Source: Lantana camara
Lineage: Eukaryota; Streptophyta; Magnoliopsida; Lamiales; Verbenaceae
DNA length: 64,000 nucleotides
NCBI GenBank assembly: GCA_037501455.1
Contig: CM074865.1
Span: forward strand, 38,422,501 to 38,486,500
Direction of reading: 5' to 3'
Positions 23,897 through 35,919 of the stretch are shown here, piece after piece. The notes below the pieces were generated by a model. The model searched no databases. It was given only the letters and a program-made list of their open reading frames with translations, and was not told where the DNA came from. The position numbers and the translations under genes are program-made. Positions within the stretch are counted from its first letter, which is position 1, and every line of letters starts with the position of its first letter.

Positions 23897-24437
23897 CCAC
23901 ACACACTCTTGTTCTTCATTCCTTCATACAAGATTAAGCTCAAACCCTTCCTCTCCTCTCCTCCCTCATTCGGTTGATCAAGCAAGCAAGGAAGCCCAAG
24001 CTTTTCTTCCACTTTTCTTCAAGATACTACCTCAAGACTTCATCTCTTCTTCTTTTTCTTCTTCTCCTTTAACAAGGTAAGGTGTATATATAATTATATA
24101 TTTAATGAGTTTGAATAATGTTAGGGGTTTTGATTTCTATTGAGCTCTTGAATTATTATGAGTTGTTTGGGATGTTGATGAGTTAATATATGCATTCATA
24201 ACACGAGTTCTATGGAGTTGGAAGCTTGGTTGATCATTTTCATATTCAAGGGTTTCATGAACGGTTTTTGTGAATTCAAGCATGCTACTTTGGATTATAT
24301 GTGATCTAAATGAGATATTATGACCTTATGTACGTTTTGTGATGTTTCTGGGAGTGTTTTGTTGCTTTGGTTGGGTGTGGGAATGGTTTGAAACCATTCC
24401 CGCGAGCTTCCCCTGTTTTGTGTGCTGTTTTTTTCGC

Positions 24438-24648
24438 CCAACGGCTATCGAAACGGCCATTTTGGTCGCCCATTGATCTTGGAAACGGGCGTTTCGGATG
24501 CTACTGTCTCCTTCTTCAGCGCAGCTGGAAACGGCCGTTCCGGTCTCCAGTTCACAGTGGAAACGGCCATTCCTAGTGTTGAGTCTGAACCCGAGAGCTC
24601 GAAACGGCCGTTTGGGTTTCCAGTTCAAACTGGAAACTACCGTTTCGG
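24438..24648. repeat. Array of GAAACGGCCGTTTC-type palindromes in LTR E2
   Basis: About seven full or half palindromes centred on GGCCG occur at 24438, 24450, 24482, 24527, 24559, 24600 and 24632, spaced roughly 12-45 bp. The best are CGAAACGGCCGTTTG and GGAAACGGCCGTTCC. LTR E1 has an array of different flank sequence at a comparable place. Confidence 0.75.
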
Positions 24649-24664
24649 TTGCTGTTGTCCCGTT

Positions 24665-26928
24665 TGTTAGGAATAGTGCCCTAGAAAGCCGATTAGTCAT
24701 AATCCGTTTTGGGACTTTCCTGGTATCACATACAATCTTTGAATAATATACGATTGATTAATATCATAGGCAAACACTTCTTTATATGCTCTTGTTTGGT
24801 ATGCGTTTACTTTAGCTGTGCATGTATGAGAACTCCCCTAATCCTGATGACTTTAGGACTCTACCATTTAGGTGAAATGGTTCATGAAACGAGCCCTATA
24901 TCACATAAGTCATGATTATTAAAATTCTCCAAGCCGATGAGTCCTACAGACAGTGGGAGTGTCAACCTGACTCCTCTAAGGCTTGCTTGTGGGATCACGC
25001 CCTTAAGAAGGACCACCTTGTTTCATGGAGGTGCAAAGTGTATAGTTGATACGTGCGTGATACATGAGGGTACTTACTTTAATAAGTAAGTTCACTGAGG
25101 TGCCCCGTGTGAGAAGATTCCTAAATGGGAAAGGAAGTTTCTATTTCAGGAAATGGAAACTTCCAGATTAGGAAATATCTCACGAGTCATTGATGTGATT
25201 AATTGATCCTTAGACTTGAGGTTCCATGTCACTTTATGAGTTAACTCTGTAGTCTTTGGTATAAGCTTTAAAGGGTGTCGCCTTAGACAACTGATTCAAG
25301 GCTTATGCTGGGGCTGCACAAGTGACTCATGAAAGTGAATGTGAATCAAGAAAGGACCTACACTTGCATATGCAAGGTGATCTCTTATTGTGTAAGTCAT
25401 TCATATGCCATATGGAGTCCTTGGCCAAGGCAGTAGATCAAGACATCAAGAAAAGGGTTTCTTGGATTGAGATCAAATGGATATGAAATGCACTTAGCTT
25501 TAAGACCAGATTATTAGGGTTCTGATTATTCCCTTACCCTAGATCTTGGTTGAGAGATAGTAAGTAGGAGGATTGTATCTCACATGAATCAATGACTTAA
25601 AGGTTCTGTCGAATCCGAACATTCCAATTCAGCTAGGGGTTAAACACCTGTTGCTAGATTATGGTTGTTTGATCTGTGGACTGATTAATTAATTAGTGAA
25701 TTAATTAATTAGGGTCACTGCTAATTGAATTGAGAACCTAGAGGGTCACACACAACAACTTGGTTACATGAGTTGAGGCTTGAAAATGATTAAACGAGTT
25801 AATCGGGCCAAGAGGGTTCCACACGTGTGAACCACACGTGAGTGACACGTGTCCTTGTGACACGTGTCTCACACGTGTGTAAATATATGTGCATATTTAT
25901 TTATGTGTTAAATAATTAATGTGATTAATTATTTAATAGACTTTGGTTTAATTTTGAATTAAAAAGAAAGTCGTATTTTGGAGAAAAAAAATAATCTAGT
26001 TAATTAATTGTGAATTAATTAATTAGATAAAAATAAGTTATTTATTATTAAATAAATAAAGTATAAAAATTATCCAAAAATAGTTTGGATATTTTTAGCT
26101 CTCTTGAAAGTTGATTTGAATTTGAATTCAAGGTCAAAGTCAAAATTACTTGGTGATCAAGTAATAGGAGAGGGGGACCAAAATCCTAAGCCCATAAGGA
26201 TTAGGGATTTTCGGCCACTTCCCTCCTATATATAGGGGAGCTCGAGCTCCCCTTAGAGCTAATCGAGAATTCTTTTGGTTCATGTGTTGAACACCATCCT
26301 TTCTCCAAGATAAACGAAACCCTAGGTTAAGCCTAAACACTAACTAGAGAACTAGCATTCTTACTAGTTAGATTGTAGCCAAGTTGGTGGACTATCTCTA
26401 GAGAGCTTCAAGTTAGAAGTTTTGAAGATTCGAGCTTTACCGAAAAGTGGGGATTAAGCAAAACGATCAGAAGGGATGATGAAACGATTCTGAGCCCAAC
26501 ATGAAACGAAGATGGCGAAAACCGTTCGTCCATATCCTGAAGGATGAATTTTTTCACGAGGGTTTTGTGACTGGCAGTTTTCTACTTTCGCAAAACTGGG
26601 TTTCGAAGGGAGTTTCAATCACGCTTTTCTCGTTTCATGTTTCTTTCTTTATGTTATATTGTTAAGAACATCCCTAACATGATTTGAATCTAGGATAGCG
26701 TGGATTGCTATCCCGACAATGGATTCTGAAGTAGAAAGAGACTTTCGAGGGACGGGTTGTCAAGCCGCGAGAAGAGCGTTCTTGGGTGGTTTGAAACGCT
26801 TCAAGAAAGAATAAAAGAAAAGTAAGTTTTCTATCTCTACGAATTTGGTTGCATGATTGCGAGTCCAAGGTCCTTTTGTTGGGAAAATTTTTTAAATTCC
26901 GCTGCTTTCTGATTCGTGTTTTCCAACA
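24665..26928 (+). mobile_element. 5' LTR of copia C2 (2264 bp)
   Basis: TGTTAGGAATAGTGCCC … TTTTCCAACA. It contains a cluster of five CACGTG palindromes (25819-25880) followed by AT-rich sequence and a TATATATAGGGGAG stretch near 26227 that could be the core promoter. The transcription start is not determinable from sequence. Confidence 0.9.
25819..25880. promoter_or_regulatory. CACGTG (G-box) cluster in copia LTR
   Basis: Five CACGTG cores lie within about 60 bp. The 3' LTR of C2 has six (33562-33634), each LTR of C3 six (46501-46570, 54066-54138) and C1 three (17613-17650). The ACGT-core is the binding site of plant bZIP/bHLH factors. A regulatory role is inference from motif density and retention. 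Confidence 0.55.
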
Positions 26929-26930
26929 AG

Positions 26931-26943
26931 TGGTATCAGAGCC
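26931..26943 (+). promoter_or_regulatory. Primer-binding site of copia C2
   Basis: TGGTATCAGAGCC two bases after the LTR end, complementary to initiator tRNA-Met. Confidence 0.9.
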
Positions 26944-27204
26944 ACCTCGTTAATCGTGTTTCTGATTCGTCTCAATTATACTGAATTTGGTAGAAATTCA
27001 TAGGCTTGATGCGATTGAGTATTTGTAATTGTTTTAGAAAGCCTGAATTACGAAACTGTATTTTTTTTTTTCCTGAAAGTTTCTGAAAATTGGTTTTTGC
27101 AAAATTTAATTTTTGAAAAACTGTTTTAGATTTGAAACTGTATAAACTGTTTTTGGATTTCTTGGATTGGTTTTGCTTTTGAATGAAAACACAATACGAA
27201 AATA

Positions 27205-27530
27205 CGGAATACGACGAACACGCGAAACCCCGCGCGCGAAGGAGTCGCGCGCAACGCCCACCTGGCCTAGGCGCGCGCAGGGCAGCCGCCTAGCACCCTC
27301 CCACAACCGCGCGGGAGGCCCTTCCGGGCGCGCCTAGGCGCGCCCGCCCAGGGCGGCCGAGACTGGCCGCCTACCGTCGCCCGCACCGTCCCGGCAGGAG
27401 CTGCGCGCTCCAGCGCGCCCACTCACGCAGCCTTGGCCGCGCTCTGTGCGCGCATGCTGTTCGCGCGCGCGCGCTTGGGACGTGCAACCCCTTTTTGTGC
27501 ACGGGCCCCGTTTTCGTGATCCGATTTTTT
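27205..27530. repeat. GC-rich, CpG-dense block in copia C2 leader
   Basis: A sharply bounded, very GC-rich segment with many CGCGCG runs inside an AT-rich leader. C3 has the counterpart at about 52610-53010 and C1 at 16375-16640. The flanks align well between copies, but the blocks themselves are rearranged and differ in length. The Arg/Ala-rich open frames on both strands here are composition artefacts. Confidence 0.8.
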
Positions 27531-28632
27531 TGTATTTCGTGCAATCTAGTCCCAATTTTTATTTTAATTTTAAAATTTTATTTTTTGAATATTTATTTTA
27601 ATTTTTGAATAAAACTTAAAATTGGGATTTTTGAGAAATTGAAACGGTTTATATTTTGGGAAAATACAATACTTGATAAAATTATTAATTTTCAGAAATT
27701 AATTGGAATTTTATTTGTTTTGATAATTTGGGATTTATTGAAAACTTTTATAAATAAGACTCGCATCAAGTCGTGTTTTCAGTCATTAGGACTTGAAACG
27801 GGAATTTTAATTTATTGGTTAAATTTAAATTCTTGCAAAAGCATGTTAGGTGATCATGGGTTTAGACTTATGTATGGTTTTAATTTATGCACATGGATGG
27901 TTTAAATTGGGGTTGGAGCCCTATAGTTGCGTTTTTCAATTGAGGTTGGAGCCTCACTTATGTTCGTACTGTTATGTGATTTATTATGTGGCTTTCCATA
28001 TTACTGTTTTTGAGGCCGGGGTATGCCCCGTGTAATTGTCTAAGGCCAATATGAAGATTGAGCCTTATTACTTTATGTCTTTTTCTTTTTATTGTAATTT
28101 GAGAGTAGAGATAGGTTGTGAGGTTTTATTTTCATTTTGGAGACAATGTACCCATGGAGTAAGATGGACCACATTCAAGTAATAAGGAGGCCATAAGTGA
28201 AGACCCCTCAAAATGTTAGGGAGGGGAATCTCAATTGTAAAATGTAATAGAGATAGGGCTCGTATTTTGTTACCGCTTTCCCTTATGTGATTTAAACTGT
28301 TTATGTGGCATGTATGTTAGAACTTGTGATTGTGGAGTGGCTCCCACATATCACGCATTCATTACATGTTAGTATCATGCTAGGACATGTTATCTGTTTA
28401 TGTGCTTGTTTGAAATGCATTTAAGTTGTACTTGCATTAATCAAGACTAATTAAATTGGATAACATATATGTTGGTGAGGTCGAACCGAACAACTCTTCG
28501 GTTGATTCGAAAATTCCCATTAAATATTAAGCTCATTTCGAATAATAGGTATTTAATTCGAGATGTAAATTTTGAATTAAATTCCTAGCATTCCATCAAT
28601 AGGTTTTAAGTTTAGTAAGTAAAGCTAGTTAT

Positions 28633-28952
28633 TGTCCGCGAGTCGTGGGATAGCTAGTGGAGCTTATTGGTTCTTAGTTACCTAATTGATCATTTTAAAT
28701 GATCAATATTTCGTGGTTAATTTTGGCAAGGGCGATGTCCGCGAGTCGTGGGTCGTTCGAACTAAGTTTTGATCATGATCTTATGATTGATGGGTCTAGC
28801 TTAACGCCAAAGTAAATATGGATGTCGCACGAGTCGTGGGTCCATATTGAAAGATAGGTGATGCAAAACAATTACTAAGAGTTCTAAAGGTGTTAGAATT
28901 GGTAAGTTGTACCTACCTAGGGTTTTACGTAGAATGTCCGCGAGTCGTGGGT
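28633..28952. repeat. Four spaced copies of TGTCCGCGAGTCGTGGG in C2 leader
   Basis: Copies at 28633-28649, 28736-28753, 28823-28841 (variant with GCACGAG) and 28935-28952, spaced 87-112 bp. The core CACGA-N-TCGTG is palindromic in some copies. C3 keeps four on the opposite strand (51174, 51287, 51375, 51479) and C1 three. They lie between the leader and the first gag-like sequence. Confidence 0.8.
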
Positions 28953-29330
28953 TCGAGGTAAAATGCTTAGGATCTTAATACCCATTGGGAAACGCGTTCC
29001 TCTTAGATCTTTGGGAATTATAGATCTTTGAAAACCAGTGGGAGCTACATTAGATTAAAGACCTTATCTTTTGTATATCGTTATAATTCAGCATGCTCAC
29101 ATTTTCTCTGCTTAGCATTTAGGTTGTAGTTCTGTGATTCTCTACAATATGAAATGCAAACCCATTTGTATCCATCCTTAAGTCAAACAAGTTGACTAAG
29201 CCCTAACTAACTCTGATTGGCTTCGGACCCTAAAATTCGTTTTAGATTCCGAATAGAGAAAGGCGTTCTCTAAAGGGCGAAGTTTTCAATTATGAAAATT
29301 TGACCCGGGCCAAAAGAGAAGCAATCTGAG

Positions 29331-32300
29331 GTGAATGGATTTTTTCCAAACCACTTAAGAGCAATTGAACCACCTCATAAAAATGTTACAAGGTATAACA
29401 TTATGGAATTATTCAATATTCCAAATGAGGAAACAAGTGCACACGAACAAGGTCTAAAGATCTTATTTGAAGATCTTATGGTCTCGATCATCAACCGAGA
29501 AAAGAGTTCTCTATGCACTGATTGCTTACATTGCTTCCACCATCATTCAAACCCTTTATGCTCAACTAGAATGATGCTAATGTAGCATAGTTAATCATTT
29601 AGTTGATAATGGTTGAGAGCATCCTTAAGAAGGAATAAAAGGTTGAGATGGTTAATTCTTCTTCTAAACTCCCTAAGTTAAAGGCTTGAACGCCTAAAGA
29701 AGAAGAAACCCTTAAGAGCCCAATGGAGGGGCATGTAACGGGGTGCGCCCAAAAGACACTAGAGATCAAATAGGACGTTTGATTCTATGGTAGCAAATAA
29801 GGACTTTGAAAGGAAACTGCGAAGAGTATGAGTACTCTGAAATGTTACCTCGTTTAGTAATTCTACTAGGAATAGAATTCACTAGTCTTGAGTCAATTCT
29901 ACATAATATGTTATGCAAAGACTCAAGGCACTAATGTTCTGAACATACAACGAGATAACAAAAGTAAGTAAGATGACAAAACTTCGAATTACTTTAGAAT
30001 GTTGAGATATAAAAGGATTAGCAAGTCAGACACCTTAGGATCATTCTATGAAAATGAACCTATAGAGTTGACTTCCTGTGAATCCTGTCTTGAGGGAAGC
30101 GTTCCTGAATCCCGTTTATAAGAAACGTGGAACGTTCCAAAATTATACTGGATTTCGATCCATGCTGATGAGTGTAAGATGCTTAATGTAAGCACTAGAT
30201 ACAATCGTCAGTTTAATCATTATGAATGAATGTAATTGTTAAAGTACAAATTCGAAACTTATATGAAATTCTTAGAATTTCAAAAGGAGGTTAGGAACCA
30301 AAGTAGTCATAAGTTATAGGCAAATCGATATGATCGAGATAGCCAATATCTTATCAACTAATTCCTTAGTCATCTTAGAAATAATAGGATTATCTCTCAG
30401 TAAACTAATTCGAGAACACCTTAGTGTTTCCGAATGAGGGAATGAAACCTTATAGGATATGGTCCATTCCATAGCAAACTTTACTGACTTATTATCATTC
30501 TAGGAATAAACTCCCAGAATATGCAGTTAGAGATTTTGAATTTTGCACCTTCCAAAATCAGTCCTTTAGATGCACTATGCAATGTGGCACACTAAATTCC
30601 CTAATTATTCTTGTCCAAGAATTTAGTGGAATCCTCTTAAGTAAAGAGGATAGTGGGAGATAGGCTTGAAATGAGTTCAAGTTTATACAAACAATATTGG
30701 ATATCATTTTTGCGATTCCCTTAGACAAAGGTTGTTTGTCTCAAGGAATGTATCTTTCTTAAGGAATCGTTCCTATAGAAGAAGAAAGACAAGCAAGCAG
30801 ACCTCAAAGAAATTTGAGAATAAATATCCACGCCACATATAGAAGAAACGAGCCCATCTGATAAAACTTAGCCAATTTTAGAGCATGTACACGTGTGAAA
30901 CCCTTCTCTTAAGACGTGTTTAGAACGCGTTCCTAGATAGCTAAGGAATTACTTGAAGAGGAGACACTGTCAGATTTGGAATCTGAGTAGTGTAAGCAAG
31001 CCTTGAAATCCAATATGGATTTCATATACTCGAACCAAGTTTTGACCTTGGTTGATCCACCTGATAGGATCAAGCTCGTGCAGCTTCGAGTGAGTGAAAG
31101 CATTACAACCTTCTTGACGGTTGAAATGCAAAAGTCCATTTGGATTGTGTTTATCACATCCTCATATTCTGACTATGAGGTATGATAAATGAATATGAGA
31201 ACTATCTTGTTCAATATGAGATTGAAAGAGATTGAAATAAGGTATTTCTATAAATCTCATATTAAGTGGGAGTATGCATAAGGTATGCAAATCCCTAAAG
31301 TCAATCTGTGGATTGATAAAGGCTTGTAGGAGTTAGACAATTCGATTCCATAGGATAGTCAAATCGTTTGGCACAGATGGAAGTCGAATAAGTCTTAAAA
31401 GTGTACATATAAAAGTTAGTGATGTAAGAGTCAATTTTTGGCTCTTTAGAACACGACATCCTTCTCATTAGGAATGTCAAGGATAACGTTAAAGTTACCA
31501 ATTCTTGTTTAAGAAACAATTTAACATGAAAGATCTTAGTGATTATCCTAAATTCTCGACATTCAGATCTATAGAAGATAGATCTAAGAGAATAAAAGGA
31601 TTATCACAAAACGAGTACATAACCATAATACTAAAAGGAGTTTAGTAGGGACAATGGAACATCTCTTTTGAAGAGTATGTGTCCTAAGATAACTTTAAGA
31701 AAGTTAGAATGTCCAAAATCCCTTTAAGTAAAAGGGTGCATAATGTATGAAATGTTATGTACTAGACTTGATATGGCGCAACACTAAGCGTAGTGGGCCG
31801 AATCTGATATGACCTCAGAGAAGGTCATTAGATCTCTGTAAAGGATGTCCTCAGAGTACTTGAGAAGAAATGAGGATATGTATTAGTTTACAGAGCCCAA
31901 AAGATCTTATCATTGAAAGGATATTTTGATGTAATTGTTTCATCAAACATAGATGATTATGAAATCATTGAAAGGGTACAACTTCTACCAGAATGGTAAT
32001 GCAATGTGTTGGAAAGGGGTTCCAAGGACGGATATTGCAAAACTCGACTATCGTAGTTGAGAACTTAGTCGTATTATATAACGCTAAGTTAAGTGTTTGG
32101 GTAAGAAACTCCATCTAACCGGTTAGATGAAGTTCCTAGCATGAAACAACTCCTTTCATATTGTATGATAAAATGGATGGTTGCTCAAGTAAGAGAACCA
32201 AGACCTCACCAAGTGACTGAACACGTGATTCGAATCACTTTATAAGGAAAAGGTGTTTCCTAAGAGATGTGTAAACAAGAGGGTCACATCAGCAGAGAAT

Positions 32301-32340
32301 ATAGCAGATCCACTTTGGAAACGCCCAAAGTCAATAGGCT
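29331..32340 (+). pseudogene. Decayed Ty1-copia gag-pol of C2
   Basis: There is no continuous frame, but scattered copia landmarks can be read. A gag-like frame lies at 29331-29585. An RT amino-terminal remnant lies at about 30990-31080 (LKSNMDFIYSNQVLTLVDPP). Then come MYEMLCTRLDMA at 31744-31779, matching the copia MLCTRPD block, NGNAMCWK at about 31992, and ENIADPL at 32295-32315 near the pol end. The integrase and the RT catalytic motif are not recognisable. C3 carries the same ruins, so the family multiplied after losing its enzymes. Confidence 0.8.
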
Positions 32341-32396
32341 CTCAAAGTGCATCTTGAAAAGATGGGACTTAGAGTACCTCAATGGCTTTTACGGGC

Positions 32397-32407
32397 AAGT
32401 GGGAGAT
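32397..32407 (+). promoter_or_regulatory. Polypurine tract of copia C2
   Basis: AAGTGGGAGAT directly upstream of the 3' LTR start TGTTAGG. The identical sequence occurs on the minus strand at the C3 3' LTR border (47716-47726). Confidence 0.85.
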
Positions 32408-34457
32408 TGTTAGGAATAGTGCCCTAGAAAGCCGATTAGTCATAATCCGTTTTGGGACTTTCCTGGTATCACAGACAATCTTTGAATAATATACGATTGA
32501 TTAATATCATAGGCAAACACTTCTTTATATGCTCTTGTTTGGTATGCGTTTACTTTAGCTGTGCATGTATGAGAACTCCCCTAATCCTGATGACTTTAGG
32601 ACTCTACCATTTAGGTGAAATGGTTCATGAAACGAGCCCTATATCACATAAGTCATGATTATTAAAATTCTCTAAGCCGATGAGTCCTACAGACAGTGGG
32701 AGTGTCAACCTGACTCCTCTAAGGCTTGCTTGTGGGATCACGCCCTTAAGAAGGACCACCTTGTTTCATGGAGGTGCAAAGTGTATAGTTGATACGTGCG
32801 TGATACATGAGGGTACTTACTTTAATAAGTAAGTTCACTGAGGTGCCCCGTGTGAGAAGATTCCTAAATGGGAAAGGAAGTTTCTATTTCAGGAAATGGA
32901 AACTTCCAGATTAGGAAATATCTCACGAGTTATTGATGTGATTAATTGATCCTTAGACTTGAGGTTCCATGTCACTTTATGAGTTAACTCTGTAGTCTTT
33001 GGTATAAGCTTTAAAGGGTGTCGCCTTAGACAACTGATTCAAGGCTTATGCTGGGGCTGCACAAGTGACTCATGAAAGTGAATGTGAATCAAGAAAGGAC
33101 CTACACTTGCATATGCAAGGTGATCTCTTATTGTGTAAGTCATTCATATGCCATATGGAGTCCTTGGCCAAGGCAGTAGATCAAGACATCAAGAAAAGGG
33201 TTTCTTGGATTGAGATCAAATGGATATGAAATGCACTTAGCTTTAAGACCGGATCATTAGGGTTCTGATTATTCCCTTACCCTAGATCTTGGTTGAGAGA
33301 TAGTAAGTAGGAGGACTGTATCTCACATGAATCAATAACTTAAAGGTTCTGTCGAATCCGAACATTCCAATTCAGCTAGGGGTTAAACACCTGTTGCTAG
33401 ACTATGGTTGTTTGATCTGTGGACTGATTAATTAATTAGTGAATTAATTAATTAGGGTCACTGCTAATTGAATTGAGAACCTAGAGGGTCACACACAATA
33501 ACTTGGTTACATGAGTTGAGGCTTGAAAATGATTAAACAAGTTAATCGGGCCAAGAGGGTTCCACACGTGTGAACCACACGTGTGGCTCACGTGAGTGAC
33601 ACGTGTCCTTATGACACGTGTCACTCACGTGAGTAAATATATGTGTATATTTATTTATGTGTTAAATAATTAATGTGATTAATTATTTAATAGACTTTGG
33701 TTTAATTTTAAATTAAAAAGAAAGTCTTATTTTGGAGAAAAAAAATAATCTAGTTAATTAATTGTGAATTAATTAATTAGATAAAAATAAGTTATTTATT
33801 ATTAAATAAATAAAGTATAAAAATTATCCAAAAATAGTTTTGATATTTTTAGCTCTCTTGAAAGTTGATTTGAATTTGAATTCAAGGTCAAAGTCAAAAT
33901 TACTTGGTGATCAAGTAATAGGAGAGAGGGACCAAAATCCTAAGCCCATAAGGATTAGGGATTTTCGGCCACTTCCCTCCTATATATAGGGGAGCTCGAG
34001 CTCCCCTTAGAGCTAATCGAGAATTCTTTTGGTTCATGTGTTGAACACCATCCTTTCTCCAAGATAAACGAAACCCTAGGTTAAGCCTAAACACTAACTA
34101 GAGAACTAGCATCCTTACTAGTTATATTGTAGCCAAGTTGGTGGACTATCTCTAGAGAGCTTCAAGTTAGAAGTTTTGAAGATTCGAGCTTTACAGAAAA
34201 GTGGGGATCAAGCAAAACGATCAGAAGGGATGATGAAACGATTCTGAACCCAACGTGAAACGAATGAAAAAATTGAACCAAAGAAGATGGCGAAAACCGT
34301 TCGTCCATATCCTGAAGGATGAATTTTTTCACGAGGGTTTTGTGACTGGCAGTTTTCTACTTTCGCAAAACTGGGTTTCGAAGGGAGTTTCAATCATGCT
34401 TTTCTCGTTTCATGTTTCTTTCTTTATGTTATATTGTTAAGAACATCCCTAACATGA

Positions 34458-35665
34458 CACTACAAGAAATCCTGCAAATTCCGACGGAAAATTCCGAGGG
34501 AATTCCGACGGAAATAGTAAATTCCGACGGAATTCCGAGGGAATTCCGACGGGACACATGCCGTAGGAAAACCCTCCCTCGGAATTCAAAATCGACGGAA
34601 AACCGATGGAATTCCGAGGGACAAAAATCATTAAAAAAAATTAAATTTAAAAAATTCCGACGGAATTCCGAGGGAAATTCCGTCGGAATTTGCTTTAAAA
34701 AAAATTTTAATTAATTATTTCCGACGGAATTTCCCTCGGAATTCCGTCGGAATTTACTGGAAAAAAAAAATTTAATTAATTATTTCCGACGGAATTTCCC
34801 TCGGAATTCCGTCGGAATTTACTGGAAAAATAAAAACTTAATGAGCCCCTGGGGATTCGAACACCCGACATTGTGGTAGGCAGACCTTATGGAAACCAAG
34901 GTAAACCAGTTGAGCTAGATCAATTCATTGGTTTAGTTTGATACAAATATTTATATATCATTTGAAATAATAAAATCATAAATTTTGTAGACTATATTTA
35001 AAATTGAGTTCTAAGAAAATATTAATTATAACTACAAATATTATAATACGTCATAAGAATTCAATTTAAGTATAAATAAAATCGACGGAATTCCGACAGA
35101 AATCCTGTCGGAATTATTTAATATTATTTTTAATTTTTATTTTTAAAAAATCCGATGGAATTCCGACGGAAAATTCCGTCGGAATTATTTAATAATATTT
35201 TTAATTTTTATTTTTAAAAAATCCGACGGAATTCCGACGGAAAGTTCCGTCGGAATTATTTAATATTATTTTTAATTTTTATTTTTAAAAAATCCGACGG
35301 AATTCCGACGGAAAGTTCCGTCGGAATTGTTTAATATTATTTTTAATTTTTATTTTTAAAAAATCCGACGAAATTCCGACGGAATACCCGTCGGAATTAT
35401 TTAATTTCTATTTTTATAGTTTATATTTAAAAAAACCGATGGGAATCCCATCGGAATTCCGTCGGAATTATTTAATATTATTTTTAAAATTTATTTTTAA
35501 AAAAATCCGATGGAATTCCGACGGAATTTCCGTCGGATTTATTTAATTTTTATTTTAAAAAAAAAAAACAAATTCCGTCGAAATCCCGTCGGAATTCCCT
35601 CGGGAATTCCGACGGCCTGTTTCCTTCGGAATTTTCCGTCGGATTTCGGCGAATTTCTTGTAGTG
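34458..35665. mobile_element. Non-autonomous CACTA (En/Spm-type) element (1208 bp)
   Basis: Terminal inverted repeat CACTACAAGAAAT at both ends with an exact 3-bp TGA duplication (34455-34457 and 35666-35668), absent from the other LTR copy. Both subterminal regions are packed with CCGACGGAATT and its complement. From about 35150 to 35400 these form tandem units of about 70 bp, each a near-perfect palindrome. There is no transposase frame. A tRNA-like segment lies inside on the minus strand. Confidence 0.93.
34843..34918 (-). other. tRNA-like segment with Pol III box motifs inside CACTA
   Basis: On the minus strand an A-box-like TAGCTCAACTGG (34906-34917) is followed about 50 nt later by a B-box-like TGTTCGAATCCC (34851-34862). 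The spacing suits a tRNA or tRNA-derived SINE head, but the acceptor stem is not convincing and no A-rich tail follows. It is probably a tRNA pseudogene or SINE fragment carried by the transposon. Confidence 0.5.
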
Positions 35666-35919
35666 TGATTTGAATCTAGGATAGCGTGGATTGCTATCCC
35701 GACAATGGATTCTGAAGTAGAAAGAGACTTTCGAGGGACGGGTTGTCAAGCCGCGAGAAGAGCGTTCTTGGGTGGCTTGAAACGCTTCAAGAAAGAATAA
35801 AAGAAAAGTAAGTTTTCTATCTCTGTGAATTTAGTTGTACGATTGCGAGTCCAAGGTCCTTTTGTTGGGAAAATTTTTTAAATTCCGCTGCTTTCTGATT
35901 CGTGTTTTCCAACAGCGTT

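Larger units (their letters stand above)
22608..24664 (+). mobile_element. 3' LTR of E2, first part
   Basis: It starts TATGACACCCC, apparently a one-base mutant of TGTGACACCCC, immediately after the polypurine tract. It is interrupted by a hAT element (23035-23896) and then by copia C2 at 24665. The LTR continues at 35920. Without insertions the whole LTR would be about 2.6 kb, which is shorter than LTRs Y and A; whether an internal deletion occurred needs alignment. Confidence 0.85.
24665..35914 (+). mobile_element. Complete non-autonomous Ty1-copia element C2
   Basis: LTRs at 24665-26928 and 32408-35914 (the latter with a CACTA insertion), a primer-binding site at 26931, a polypurine tract at 32397-32407 and flanking CCGTT/GCGTT, a 5-bp duplication with one mismatch. 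It lies in the 3' LTR of E2. The interior of about 5.5 kb has only decayed gag-pol. The two LTRs differ at a few dozen sites at most, many of them C/T or G/A, so the insertion is younger than E2 but older than C3. Confidence 0.92.
32408..35914 (+). mobile_element. 3' LTR of copia C2, with CACTA insertion
   Basis: Collinear with the 5' LTR up to 34457 and from 35666. It is split by the CACTA element with a TGA duplication. It has six CACGTG cores at 33562-33634, one more than the 5' LTR. A small insertion near 34259 relative to the 5' LTR (GAATGAAAAAATTGAACC) is also present. Confidence 0.9.

Noticed and set aside
25974..26060. AATTAATTAATT-rich stretches as a scaffold attachment region or origin
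   Set aside because: AT-rich repeats recur in every copia LTR copy and no specific consensus could be supported by eye.
34843..34918. Functional tRNA gene
   Set aside because: A- and B-box motifs are present, but the acceptor stem does not pair convincingly and the segment lies inside a CACTA transposon.
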